Shown: positions 24,228 to 32,116, numbered from the stretch's first letter. The stretch is 64,000 nt of DNA from Streptomyces sp. B93 (GCF_018070565.1 NZ_JAGPXL010000023.1:1-64000); one strand, 5' to 3'. Translations and numbers: made by a program. Notes: a model not told the origin generated them from the letters alone.

Positions 24228-24761
24228 GTGACGTCCTATGAACGATGGTCCCTGGTCGCCTCCTTCGGCTCCCTGCTCATCAGCGTCGTGGCGTTCGGCG
24301 CCCTGGCCTGGCAGCTCCTGATGCTGGCCCGCGGCACGGCCCAGGACCACGACCGGCGCCGCAAACAGGCGACCATGGAGTACCTGACGGCCATCATGGA
24401 CCGGCGGAAGACCCTCTACGACGAGGGCATACCCGACGAACGCGACCACCCCGCCGTGTCGGCCCTGATCAGCCGCGCACTGGCGGGCGACCCCACGGCC
24501 GTCCGGCTGATCACCTCCTACCTCACCGCCTTCAACTACCTGGGCGTGGGCACCCGGTCGGACGCCTTCGACCGCGAGATCGTCGACCAGGCCTGGGGCG
24601 GCCTCATCATCGCCGTACGGGACAACTACGCCCCCTGGATCGAGGCCCAGCGGGAGTCACGCGGCGAGCCGCGCCTGTACGAGGACCTCCGCTGGCTGGC
24701 GGCGGAGATGACCCCGCGCCGCACCGCCGACGTGCCCCCGCAGGGGGACCCGGTGCGCTAA
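24228..24761 (+). CDS. DUF4760-like membrane-anchored protein
   Basis: A 177-aa protein: one N-terminal membrane helix (about residues 8-32, VASFGSLLISVVAFGALAWQ) followed by a cytosolic helical domain (RRKQATMEYLTAIMDRRKTL, ITSYLTAFNYLGVGTRSDAFD, WGGLIIAVRDNYAPWIEAQR). This is the DUF4760 layout; function unknown. GTG 24228 sits at the domain edge; the open frame continues upstream but codes for an unrelated sequence. Its end overlaps the convergent GNAT gene by 4 bases. Confidence 0.7.
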   Translation: MTSYERWSLVASFGSLLISVVAFGALAWQLLMLARGTAQDHDRRRKQATMEYLTAIMDRRKTLYDEGIPDERDHPAVSALISRALAGDPTAVRLITSYLTAFNYLGVGTRSDAFDREIVDQAWGGLIIAVRDNYAPWIEAQRESRGEPRLYEDLRWLAAEMTPRRTADVPPQGDPVR

Positions 24762-25333
24762 GAACCGGGGCAGGGCCCGCGCCGCGGCCCGGGGGTCTCG
24801 TCCACGAAGCCGTGGTCGGCGGGCCGCGCCGGTCGCTGGGCCAGCCATCCCGAGACCCGGGGGCCGCCGTAGCCGGCCTGTCCCTGCCGGACGGTCCGGA
24901 CGTGCCGGAAGCCTTGGCGGAGGTAGTACGCCTGGAGGGCCTCGTTGGTCGTCCACGCGTCCAGCCGCAGCCACACGGCCCCCGCCCGGTGGGCACGGTC
25001 ACCGGCCCAGTCGAGCAGCCGCCCGCCGAGGTTCCGCCCGGCGTGCGTGCGCGCGACGGCGAGCTTGCTGACGAACAGCGCGGGCTCGGCCAACTCGCGC
25101 TCCGTCCACAGCCCTTGCCCCGTCGCCCGCGAGGTGAGCGTGACGGTGGCGACCGTGTCCTCGCCGTCCAGGACCAGGAAGACGTCCCCGGCCTCGACCG
25201 CGCCGCGCAACCGGTCGACGGGAAAGGGCCGTTGCCACTGGTCGCTGCCGAGCCGCGCCAGCCACCCGGCGGCCTCCGTCCGGAAGGCCACGAGCGTGTC
25301 CACGTCCGCGGGCCGGGCGAGGACGACCCTCAC
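24758..25333 (-). CDS. GNAT-family N-acetyltransferase
   Basis: A 191-aa acyltransferase. The central acetyl-CoA region reads ALFVSKLAVARTHAGRNLGGRLLDWAGDRA (about 95-124), where the R-x-x-G-x-G/A loop is represented by AGRNLGG, followed by WLRLDAWTTNEALQAYYLRQGF (about 130-151). Substrate unknown. GTG 25333 overlaps the stop of the upstream small membrane protein (GTGA), so the two are coupled. Confidence 0.85.
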   Translation of the reverse strand: MRVVLARPADVDTLVAFRTEAAGWLARLGSDQWQRPFPVDRLRGAVEAGDVFLVLDGEDTVATVTLTSRATGQGLWTERELAEPALFVSKLAVARTHAGRNLGGRLLDWAGDRAHRAGAVWLRLDAWTTNEALQAYYLRQGFRHVRTVRQGQAGYGGPRVSGWLAQRPARPADHGFVDETPGPRRGPCPGS

Positions 25334-25653
25334 GCCGTGTCGCTCCCCGGCCGGTTCCCGCCGCCTCGCTCGCCCCGCTGGCTCACCGCCATCACGAGCA
25401 CACCGGCCAGCAACAGCGCACTGCCCGTCAGGGTCCCCCCCTGCCGGGTGCCGATGTCCTCGACCACCAGCCCGAAGACCATCTGCCAGCACAGGGCGAG
25501 GGCCACCACCAACTGCCCCCACCCGAAGAGCCGCACCCGGCGCACCCGCTCACGGTTCATGGGCAACACCCACCCACGGGCGACGGCCGCCCACCCCGAG
25601 GCCCCGACGAGCAGCGCCACGAGCACCAGGAACACGGCGAGATACGGCTTCAT
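25330..25653 (-). CDS. Small membrane protein coupled to the GNAT gene
   Basis: A 107-aa protein with three probable membrane segments: residues about 4-24 (YLAVFLVLVALLVGASGWAA), 46-64 (GQLVVALALCWQMVFGL) and 74-92 (TLTGSALLLAGVLVMAVS). ATG 25653 is preceded by a GGGGG patch. It is the last gene before the integrated element on this side. Function unknown. Confidence 0.7.
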   Translation of the reverse strand: MKPYLAVFLVLVALLVGASGWAAVARGWVLPMNRERVRRVRLFGWGQLVVALALCWQMVFGLVVEDIGTRQGGTLTGSALLLAGVLVMAVSQRGERGGGNRPGSDTA

Positions 25654-25672
25654 GATCACCCCCGGAGAAAAG

Positions 25673-25704
25673 CCAGGGGCCCCGGATTTCTCCGGGGCCC
25701 CTGG
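25673..25704. terminator. Original terminator of the tRNA-Arg locus
   Basis: A 13-bp perfect stem (CAGGGGCCCCGG plus one outer pair) with a 6-base loop lies directly beyond the left att repeat. Before integration it would have followed the 3' end of the leftward tRNA-Arg gene. Confidence 0.75.
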
Positions 25705-25707
25705 GCA

Positions 25708-25752
25708 CTGCGCACTCGGCAGGATTCGAACCTGCAACCTTCTGATCCGTAG
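25708..25752. repeat. attL: 45-bp core with a duplicated tRNA-Arg 3' half
   Basis: Identical over 45 bp to 39351-39395. It starts at CTGCGCACTC and stops at CCGTAG, inside the anticodon loop of the tRNA. Here the tRNA sequence is only the 3' half and is not a gene. Confidence 0.95.
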
Positions 25753-26100
25753 GATCGGGCAGCATCTTACGGAGGGGCACCACCACGGCTTGGTTGGATC
25801 GCCGACGTTAGTAATCATCGGCTTCTGTGTGCCGTCGTTGCCGTCAGAGCTGCCGTCAACCGCGAACGATACACCGCCACCACGACGGGCTCTCAGCCCG
25901 CCCGCCTCAGCTCAGACAACATCGACCTAACGCGCTCCCCAACAGCAGCAGATAGCAACCCGAGGACGGGCCCGTGCAGACCTGAAACCCGACACTTGCG
26001 TCCTGTCTACCAAGTTGCAGCTATCCCAACGGGTCCGAGGCGGCTCGCTCCGGTCTCCACCCCGCCCCAGGTGCGTCGTGGCTGGCACGGTCGGTGATTG
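25753..26100. other. Gene-free left end of the element
   Basis: 348 bp between attL and the YaaC-like gene. It holds three copies of a TGCCGTC repeat (25830-25858) and otherwise no convincing frame, hairpin or promoter. Confidence 0.6.
25829..25860. promoter_or_regulatory. Candidate integrase arm-type sites, left
   Basis: TGCCGTC occurs at 25830, 25839 and 25851; the last two are the longer TGCCGTCA, 12 bp apart. The same TGCCGTCAA pair occurs at the other end of the element (39281 and 39294). Matching short repeats beside both att cores are expected for tyrosine-integrase arm sites. Confidence 0.5.
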
Positions 26101-27189
26101 TCAGGGATCTCTCCGGGAACTTACAGCTCTGATCGTGTGGTGCACCAACTCAGGACAGACATGCAATGCACAGTCAAGCGCGTGCTCAACGGAGGCGGCG
26201 TCCGGGCTCCTGTCGACGTCGATAAATTCTGTCCACTTGGCTGGCTTATACCGAGCAAGCATAGAAAGCGAAAAGAGCAACGCCCACCAGGCAATGAGCG
26301 GATGTATAGGCTTATCGCTACCATCCAAGGCAGGAAAAACATATCGCCTCTCATCGCCAGCATAAGGGGTCGTGAGAGATTGCGACCACTCCTGAACATT
26401 TTCAGGTGGACTCTTCAAGACCCAGACTCGAGATATTCGAGCACACTCTCCCTCCGAGAAGCTTTGAGTCACTTTCCGCAGCTGATTTCCCGCCTCTTGC
26501 GCTCCCGTCAAAGTAGGATAGTGGGAGATAAATTCACAGACCTTCCGCTCTTCGTCATCTCGCAGGAAGCGCTTAGATACGCCATCGAGCCACCCGTAGA
26601 TTCTGAATTCTCCATCGCTAATTCTCTCACCCGGCCCTTGCAGCGAAAATCCAAGGAAGGGATGAAGCGGCTGATTGGAGGACTCTAGAGGGAAGGGCCT
26701 CAACTCGGGGATGGTACACCAAATCTTGCCCAGCGGAACTCCTTGACCCAGCGTACTTGACGAGAGAAGTGACGCTAGGCCGATAAAGCTTCCACCCCCT
26801 TTCGTGTCATGAAGACCGAGGTTCGCCAACCGTCGATACCGCCCATCAACATCCGCTGTAATCCCATGCTTGGCGAGATCCCACTCCTTCTCTCCCGCTT
26901 TCACCGAAGCAGCCGCTATTGCTCGACCCGCCTGACTTATGCCGTAGAACAAGAGCAGGGGGCGTGAGGCATAACCCGCATTCGCAGCCGAAGTGAAGAG
27001 CTGCTCAGACTGCTCCAACGCTGCACTGAAGACTTCTCGTCGCGCCCCACTACTGGCTGCACCTGGGGCGCGATGGCGCATCGCCCTGATGCTTCGCCAA
27101 ACCATGTTTGCACCAGGAGCACTCAGGTCCGCCAAGGTGCCACCAAGCCGATGCCCCCCGGGGCCCAAAGGAGAAGGTAGGTTAACCAT
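26101..27189 (-). CDS. YaaC-like family protein (element cargo)
   Basis: A 362-aa protein with segments that I recognise as YaaC-like: ASRPLLLFYGISQAGRAIAA (about residues 73-92) and HPLIAWWALLFSLSMLARYK near the C-terminus. YaaC proteins have no assigned reaction. No signal peptide or membrane helix is convincing. The gene is much less GC-rich than the neighbouring chromosome and uses many A/T-ending codons, a sign of recent transfer. It stands alone, at the edge of the element, a position often used by accessory genes such as phage-defence functions; this role is only a guess. ATG 27189 opens MVNLPSPLGPGGHRLGG. Confidence 0.65.
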   Translation of the reverse strand: MVNLPSPLGPGGHRLGGTLADLSAPGANMVWRSIRAMRHRAPGAASSGARREVFSAALEQSEQLFTSAANAGYASRPLLLFYGISQAGRAIAAASVKAGEKEWDLAKHGITADVDGRYRRLANLGLHDTKGGGSFIGLASLLSSSTLGQGVPLGKIWCTIPELRPFPLESSNQPLHPFLGFSLQGPGERISDGEFRIYGWLDGVSKRFLRDDEERKVCEFISHYPTLTGAQEAGNQLRKVTQSFSEGECARISRVWVLKSPPENVQEWSQSLTTPYAGDERRYVFPALDGSDKPIHPLIAWWALLFSLSMLARYKPAKWTEFIDVDRSPDAASVEHALDCALHVCPELVHHTIRAVSSRRDP

Positions 27190-27638
27190 GGCGTGATTCT
27201 CTCAGTACCTGAAGTCGAGGTGCATGCTCTTTCTCGCGAACGCTCTGCGCACCGCCAACAGGCTGTTAATCGGCGAGTGATAGGTCCTGGGCGAGGACGT
27301 GTGAGCCACGCGTGATACACCATCAGCGTTCGGATCGTGGAGGCCGTCGCATGGGAGCCGACCATCCTCGTCCTAGTGGTTCACCTCAGCGCCGGAAGTT
27401 CCCCATCCGGGAGCGTGCACCAGCCCGAGCAGCCCGAGGTGAAGACGCAACCGGGGAACGGCCAGTGATGTCCAGTTGCGGAACATGACCGCTCTTACTG
27501 CCCCTGACTGTTGGTCGCTCCAGCTAAGGCAGGGGCACACCACGGACATCTCGTCAAGGTGACGTGAAAAGAGTCAAACGGCAACCCCTGTCCAGATCAG
27601 TCTGAGATCCTGGAGACTGAGCGAGAGGGGCCGCAGGT
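27190..27638. other. Intergenic region between YaaC-like and Nudix genes
   Basis: 449 bp with intermediate GC content. Short open frames here (for example 27123-27365 on the minus strand) have no family likeness and no ribosome-binding site. It must contain the promoters of two divergent genes, but I cannot pick clear boxes. Confidence 0.5.
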
Positions 27639-28172
27639 ATGGAGTGGAAGACCCACGGTGAGCGACAGATCTACACCAACAGGTGGGTGAACCTGTGTCT
27701 GGTCGACGTCCAGCAGCCTGACGGGCGCAGGTGGGAGTACCACGTCGTTCGCCTCCGGCACCTGGCCGTGGCCGCCGTGGTCAATGACCGCCAAGAGGTG
27801 CTGATGATGTGGCGGCACCGCTTCATCACGGACTCGTGGGCCTGGGAGCTGCCCATGGGCCTGGTGGAGGAGGGCGAGACTCCGGAGGAGGCAGCGGCCC
27901 GCGAAGTTCTGGAGGAGACCGGCTGGCGTCCGGGCCCCGTCAAGCCCTTGATCTACGCCGAGCCCGCCAACGGCATCACGGACTCACAGCACCACGTCTT
28001 CCGTGTGGACGGCGCGACCTACGCGGGACCGCCCACCGAGAAGAACGAGTCCGACCGCATCGAGTGGGTGCCCCTCTCGGAGGTGCGGGGAATGATCGAC
28101 CGCCGCGAGATCGTGAGCAGCGGATCACTCGTCGGTCTCCTGTACCTGCTCATGGATGAAGCGATCCGCTGA
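27639..28172 (+). CDS. Nudix hydrolase (candidate Pif-type immunity factor)
   Basis: A 177-aa protein with a complete Nudix box at about residues 75-97 (GLVEEGETPEEAAAREVLEE then TGW), with all G, E, REx2EE positions kept, in the ADP-ribose pyrophosphatase-like subgroup (substrate-binding region EYHVVRLRHLAVAAVV, AGPPTEKNESDRIEWVPL). Its place inside an AICE recalls pSAM2, where the Nudix protein Pif blocks redundant transfer between carriers. That role is inferred from position and fold only. Its last 23 bases overlap the convergent HTH-TPR gene. Confidence 0.85.
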   Translation: MEWKTHGERQIYTNRWVNLCLVDVQQPDGRRWEYHVVRLRHLAVAAVVNDRQEVLMMWRHRFITDSWAWELPMGLVEEGETPEEAAAREVLEETGWRPGPVKPLIYAEPANGITDSQHHVFRVDGATYAGPPTEKNESDRIEWVPLSEVRGMIDRREIVSSGSLVGLLYLLMDEAIR

Positions 28173-29490
28173 CCGGTGGCATGAGTTCCCGTAGCCTCGC
28201 CTCGAAGGCCAGGGCCACGGGCTCCTGCCTGTACGGCGCCAACTGGTCGTAGAACTCTCGGAGGTGGCCGGACACGCGCTCGGAAGCCACCGCGGACGCG
28301 GGCTCAAGGGCCTGCGTGGCTGTGTGGCACGCCTGGTCCAGCTTGCCCTGATCGAGCTGCGTACGAGCAAGCCAGAACGTGTGAAAGGCCCGGCCGCGCT
28401 GGTTGGTCGGGGCCTCCCGTCGTAAGGCATCCGCGATCAAGGGCTCGGCTGTCGCCGCCTCACCCAGTCGGCCGTGGGCAATACCGGTGTCCACTATCAG
28501 CTTCGGCTCATCGAAGTAGGTCACCCATGAGGGGTCCGGGTCGCTCGCCTGGATCTGCTCAAACTGGCGGTGCGCTTCCCCGATCGCCCTCGTGGTGGCG
28601 TCCCGGTTGCCGAGTGTGGCGTGAGCAAAGGCTTCCCGCATGGAAAGCATGGAAAGAACGCGCGGGGTGCTGCCGGGAGCGGATCGGGCTTGATCCTGGG
28701 CAGCGCTGACGAGCGCAAGAGAGTCCACGGGCTTGTCCTGGTACGTCGCCTGCAAGCTCATGCAGGCCAGGACGTTGGCCATGAACTGCCGATCGTCGAT
28801 TTCCTTGGCCAGTTGCAGGGCTTCGGTGAAGTACGCGCGGGCCTGGTGGTACTGGCGGGCGTCGAAGTAGGTCCAGCCGGTGAGGCGCGCCAACTCAGCC
28901 GCGATGCCGTACAGCCCGTTCTGGATGGACGGCGGTCGGCCTTCCTTCAGTAGTCCTACCACGTAGCGGAGCTGCCCCACGATGGCCGGTCTCAGGGCCT
29001 CGCCGCCGTGCTGGTCGTCCCGCCGCCAGTAGTCCTCAATGGACGACCGAAAGGCTTCCAGCGTGGCTCCGTTGAGGCTGGTCCGAGTGGCCAACGCAAG
29101 GATGCTGTCCACGTCTGGCCCGGGCAGGGATGCAGGCTCATGCCTCTCCGGCTCCCGCTCTGGCGGCATCTCACGATCGGTGACGGCGAGCGCCTGCGGC
29201 GTCTCCCAAGGTCGTCGGGCAAGCCCGAGCATGTGTCCTGGGATGCGCAAGCCGTCCGCGATGCGCTCGATGACGTCCATGTGCAGCAACTGACGCCTGC
29301 CAGCAATTACCTCGCCGACCCGGCTGGGCGTCAGTTCGCATCTCCTGGCGATCATCGACGGGTAGATACCCGCCCTTGTCTTCACCAGCCGGAAGACCCT
29401 GGCGAAGTCCCGCATCCGGCACGCGTTGATCATCTCGGGATCGGTCAGCAGCCTGGCAGGAAGCTCCTGCGGCCGGTCGGCGTCGGGCAT
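28150..29490 (-). CDS. HTH (XRE-type) regulator with TPR domain and a TTA codon
   Basis: A 446-aa protein: an N-terminal HTH (about 27-80, FRLVKTRAGIYPSMIARRCE, LTPSRVGEVIAGRRQLLHMD), a linker with Glu/Pro, and a long helical TPR-like region (about 130-440, LARLTGWTYFDARQYHQARAY, FTEALQLAKEIDDRQFMANV). This build is common in Streptomyces peptide-sensing or plasmid regulators. The Leu of ADALRREAP is encoded by TTA (forward 28423-28425), the codon read by the bldA tRNA, so expression may depend on development. ATG 29490 is preceded by GGGAGC. A perfect 17-bp palindrome lies in the divergent interval upstream. Confidence 0.85.
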   Translation of the reverse strand: MPDADRPQELPARLLTDPEMINACRMRDFARVFRLVKTRAGIYPSMIARRCELTPSRVGEVIAGRRQLLHMDVIERIADGLRIPGHMLGLARRPWETPQALAVTDREMPPEREPERHEPASLPGPDVDSILALATRTSLNGATLEAFRSSIEDYWRRDDQHGGEALRPAIVGQLRYVVGLLKEGRPPSIQNGLYGIAAELARLTGWTYFDARQYHQARAYFTEALQLAKEIDDRQFMANVLACMSLQATYQDKPVDSLALVSAAQDQARSAPGSTPRVLSMLSMREAFAHATLGNRDATTRAIGEAHRQFEQIQASDPDPSWVTYFDEPKLIVDTGIAHGRLGEAATAEPLIADALRREAPTNQRGRAFHTFWLARTQLDQGKLDQACHTATQALEPASAVASERVSGHLREFYDQLAPYRQEPVALAFEARLRELMPPVSGSLHP

Positions 29491-29551
29491 TGGGCAAGCT
29501 CCCAGACTGCGAGGGCTACGCAACGTCGCGAAATCTCTACTTGCGGCGATG

Positions 29552-29568
29552 TTACCCAAGTTGGGTAA
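29552..29568. promoter_or_regulatory. Perfect 17-bp operator palindrome between divergent genes
   Basis: TTACCCAAgTTGGGTAA lies between the HTH-TPR gene (start 29490) and the small protein (start 29617). A half-site, TTACCCAA, recurs at 32398-32405 inside a hairpin. The adjacent HTH protein is the obvious candidate ligand. Confidence 0.65.
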
Positions 29569-29616
29569 TCAGCCTGACCTTTCCTCAGCGGTGTACCGAT
29601 CGCGATGCTCCTGTGC

Positions 29617-29847
29617 ATGGCGAGCAACCAGCAGACCAGACCAGGCATCGGTGAACTGGCGAAGGACATCGCCAGCGGACGCGTCGGCGTCGTCATGGGT
29701 GAGACCGGTGGCCGCGTGCAGATAAGGCCGGTCGGCGGCGGTGTCGAATGGGATGCCATGCCGGACAACGTGGTGGCGCCGGGCGCGCGGGAGGAACTGA
29801 GCGCGCGTGTGGCCATTGCGAACGGCAACAGTCGGTCCAGGCTGTGA
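29617..29847 (+). CDS. Small conserved protein of regulator-linked type
   Basis: A 76-aa protein: ASNQQTRPGIGELAKDIASG then RVGVVMGETGGRVQIRPVGG and GVEWDA. I recall similar small proteins with the RVGxVMGxxGGRVxLRPxGGGxEW pattern next to HTH regulators in Streptomyces; the fold may be a small SH3-like barrel. Function unknown. ATG 29617 is chosen over ATG 29605. It is the first gene right of the palindrome and overlaps the next small frame in TGATG. Confidence 0.65.
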   Translation: MASNQQTRPGIGELAKDIASGRVGVVMGETGGRVQIRPVGGGVEWDAMPDNVVAPGAREELSARVAIANGNSRSRL

Positions 29848-29945
29848 TGCGCGCCATCGGCCGGTATGCGGGAGTCCTCTTCATCGTCCTGCTCAGCGGG
29901 TCCTGCGGCCTGGTGATCGGGATGGCTCTCAGCATCCGCCCGTAG
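29847..29945 (+). CDS. 32-aa membrane peptide
   Basis: MRAIGRYAGVLFIVLLSGSC then a second hydrophobic stretch to SIRP. It is almost wholly one membrane helix with a basic start. Its ATG overlaps the preceding stop (TGATG), which supports coupled translation, and a terminator follows 4 bases after its stop. Below the usual length limits; no family known. Confidence 0.45.
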   Translation: MRAIGRYAGVLFIVLLSGSCGLVIGMALSIRP

Positions 29946-29948
29946 ACC

Positions 29949-30003
29949 GGCCAACCCCGAACGGGTACCAGTTCCCGGCTCCCGCCCCCGTCCGGGGTTG
30001 GCC
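29949..30003 (+). terminator. Terminator after the small-protein pair
   Basis: GGCCAACCCCG (29949-29959) and its exact complement at 29993-30003 form an 11-bp stem around a long loop, ending the 29617-29945 transcript. Confidence 0.6.
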
Positions 30004-30097
30004 ATCCAATCCCACGTCGCAGACCGTCCGTAGGTCACGGCTTCGCGATCGATGTGGACGGTAAGTGCCACACACCACCAACCCAAGGAGAAGGCGC

Positions 30098-30541
30098 ATG
30101 ACGGCAACGGCGAACGATCAGAAGACCGGCCGCTCGGTGGCTGGTGAGGAACTCTTCCAGAGCCTCGCCCACTTCGTGGTCATCCACAACGGGCAGTCGC
30201 CCGAGCGTGCCGAGCAGATCGCGGACCAGGCGGTCGCCTTCGTAGTCACGGCGGCGACCGCCACGGTTCCCATGGTCCCGTCGGACGACGTGGACCTGGG
30301 TCTGCACGCCCTCATCCTGCACACGAAGGAGTACGCCGCGCTGTGCGAGCAGTACGCGGGCCGCTTCCTGCACCACAACCCGATGCCGGGTGGGGAGAGC
30401 CGCGACCCGGAAAAGGTCGCCGCCTCGGCGCGTGCCATCAAGGCCGCCGGATTCGTCGTCTTCGACGACCTCTGGACCATGGACGGCGAGAACCTCGGCC
30501 AGTGCGACTCGGACTGTGGGCGACCGTACGGTCAGGCGTAG
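30098..30541 (+). CDS. GRDP-like protein with Cys-containing C-terminus
   Basis: A 147-aa protein. Residues about 20-60 are helical (LFQSLAHFVVIHNGQSPERA); residues about 65-95 read LGLHALILHTKEYAALCEQY then AGRFLHHNP, which resembles the core of glycine-rich-domain (GRDP-like) proteins, where a 'WHxxILxTxxYxxFC...FxHHxP' pattern is usual. It ends in GQCDSDCGRPYGQA with two Cys spaced by three residues. AAGGAGAAG precedes ATG 30098. The kinase-like gene follows after 71 bases. The GRDP likeness is from memory of the pattern and should be treated as tentative. Confidence 0.55.
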   Translation: MTATANDQKTGRSVAGEELFQSLAHFVVIHNGQSPERAEQIADQAVAFVVTAATATVPMVPSDDVDLGLHALILHTKEYAALCEQYAGRFLHHNPMPGGESRDPEKVAASARAIKAAGFVVFDDLWTMDGENLGQCDSDCGRPYGQA

Positions 30542-30561
30542 CACACGACCAACAGCGACGT

Positions 30562-30587
30562 GGCCGACACCCTTCTCGTGGTCGGCC
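30562..30587 (+). other. Hairpin between GRDP-like and kinase-like genes
   Basis: GGCCGAC (30562-30568) and GTCGGCC (30581-30587) form a 7-bp stem directly before the ribosome-binding site of the kinase-like gene. It could be a weak terminator or a processing site that sets the ratio of the two products. Confidence 0.4.
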
Positions 30588-30612
30588 GCGTTCGCCGGGA
30601 AGGAGAAGCGAC

Positions 30613-31449
30613 GTGTCCGGCTCAACCACCGAGCTGCCGATCGTGGTGCTCAACGCTCTCATGCCCACGAGTCAGCGTCTGGTGATCAACCGTCGGGGTT
30701 CCTCGGTCTGGGACGTGGAGGGCGAGCGCGGCCGGTATGCGGTGAAGCTCGGTTATCCCATCGAGGCGACGCCCGAATGGCCTGCCCAGCCCTGGACGGC
30801 ACTCGCACCCGCACGCGAAGGTGCCGTCCTGAACCGCCTCGGCTTCGAGGAAATCGGGTACGGCGAGTGGGAACACGGAACCTGGAACTTCCAGCCGTGG
30901 CGCGAAGGGCCGGACCTGTACAGCTTGTGGGAGCCCTGCCGACGGGCAGAACCGCCCTTCGAGCCGCACGCCAGCGTGGCCTTGGGATGCGTCGAAGCGC
31001 TGACCGAACTCCACGCCAAGGGCTGGGCTCACGGTGACGTACAACCCGCTCACTTCATCATCGCGCCGGAACGGACACACCTCATCGATCTCGCTCTAGC
31101 TCATGGCGGACGTGTGCCCGAGAGGTACGACTTCCCCTTCCGCGGCTGCCTCGTCCACTACGAGGCGCCGGAGATCTCGCGCAGTGTGCTCGCGACAGGC
31201 CAGGCCGAGCCCACGCAGGAGGCAGACGTCTACGCGCTCGGCGCATCCCTGCTCATCTCTGCCACGGGCTGGCGGGCCGTCGAGTACCCCGATGACGCTC
31301 CGCGTCCTGTCCAGCGAGAGGCCGTGGCGAACGGCAAACGGCGACCTGTGAAAGCTCCCGGTGAGCTGGGTGAGCTGATCGAGGCCATGCTCAGCTACGC
31401 CCCAGAGGACCGGCCAACCATCTACGAGGTGGGGAAAGCCCTGAGCTGA
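30613..31449 (+). CDS. Degenerate protein-kinase-like protein
   Basis: A 278-aa protein with a kinase fold: ATP-site Lys in RYAVK (Lys45), catalytic loop HGDVQPAHF (about 140-148), metal-loop DLA in place of DFG (about Asp159), YEAPE (about 182-186), EADVYALGASL (about 197-207) and DRPTIYEV near the end. The HRDxKxxN signature is changed: Arg to Gly, Lys to Gln and Asn to His, but the catalytic Asp is kept. It may transfer phosphate to a small molecule or peptide, or be a pseudokinase. No membrane helix or sensor domain is attached, unlike housekeeping Pkn proteins. GTG 30613 has AAGGAGA upstream. It pairs with the GRDP-like gene. Confidence 0.75.
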   Translation: MSGSTTELPIVVLNALMPTSQRLVINRRGSSVWDVEGERGRYAVKLGYPIEATPEWPAQPWTALAPAREGAVLNRLGFEEIGYGEWEHGTWNFQPWREGPDLYSLWEPCRRAEPPFEPHASVALGCVEALTELHAKGWAHGDVQPAHFIIAPERTHLIDLALAHGGRVPERYDFPFRGCLVHYEAPEISRSVLATGQAEPTQEADVYALGASLLISATGWRAVEYPDDAPRPVQREAVANGKRRPVKAPGELGELIEAMLSYAPEDRPTIYEVGKALS

Positions 31450-31466
31450 CCCCCAACAACCCAAAG

Positions 31467-31511
31467 ACCGGACCACCCCTCAGCCTGGACAGCGATTCGG
31501 GGTGGTCCGGT
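31467..31511. terminator. Terminator after the kinase-like gene
   Basis: CCGGACCACCCC (31468-31479) and its exact complement (31499-31510), with one more A-T pair, form a 13-bp stem around a 19-base loop, 18 bases after the stop codon. Confidence 0.8.
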
Positions 31512-32116
31512 TCTGGAATCCCTGGTCAGGACCCCGGTGCCGATGGTACCGGGGTGATCGGCGTGCTCTGACTCGGGTACGGCCGCAACCCCTCATGCCC
31601 ATTGCCGAGTTGGAAGGGACGGCCGTTGCGGATCAACCAACGTTGGAGTGACCTGCGCCACCGAAAGTCAGCCACAGCGGCGGGACCGCCGAACGAGCAC
31701 CCGTCACGTGTGCCTCCAGCAACCCCGTACCGGCCTCAGCCACGCCTCCTGGGTGTTGCCGACGTGGCTGGGCAACTGGGCTGCCCCTACGGCTCTGCGT
31801 GCCATGCGGCTTTGAAAGACGGGCGGTTGGGTGGCGGGTCCTCGCCTGGTGGGTGTCGGCTTGGTCCTGGTGGTCGGGGTGGTCGAGCTGCTTCCTGGTC
31901 TGGCTGTCCGCCTTGATCAAGTAAAGAAACTCTGAACAGCTCCGGTGCGCTGGGCCCGTGGCCGGTCGCGCGGCCATGCGCTGGCCCTGTCCTCACGACC
32001 GCTCGCGGACTCTCCAGCCGCTTTAAGCCCGCTAGATCCGTGTTCATGCCCATTGGTTCAGGCGAGCGTCGAACTTTATCCACAGGCAGGGGATTGCAGG
32101 ATGCCGTTTGCGTGGT

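Noticed and set aside
25711-25752. Second tRNA-Arg gene at attL
   Set aside because: Only the 3' half is present; the 5' half is replaced by element sequence.
26098-26688. 196-aa frame opposite the YaaC-like gene
   Set aside because: The minus strand gives recognisable conserved segments; lower GC allows shadow frames here.
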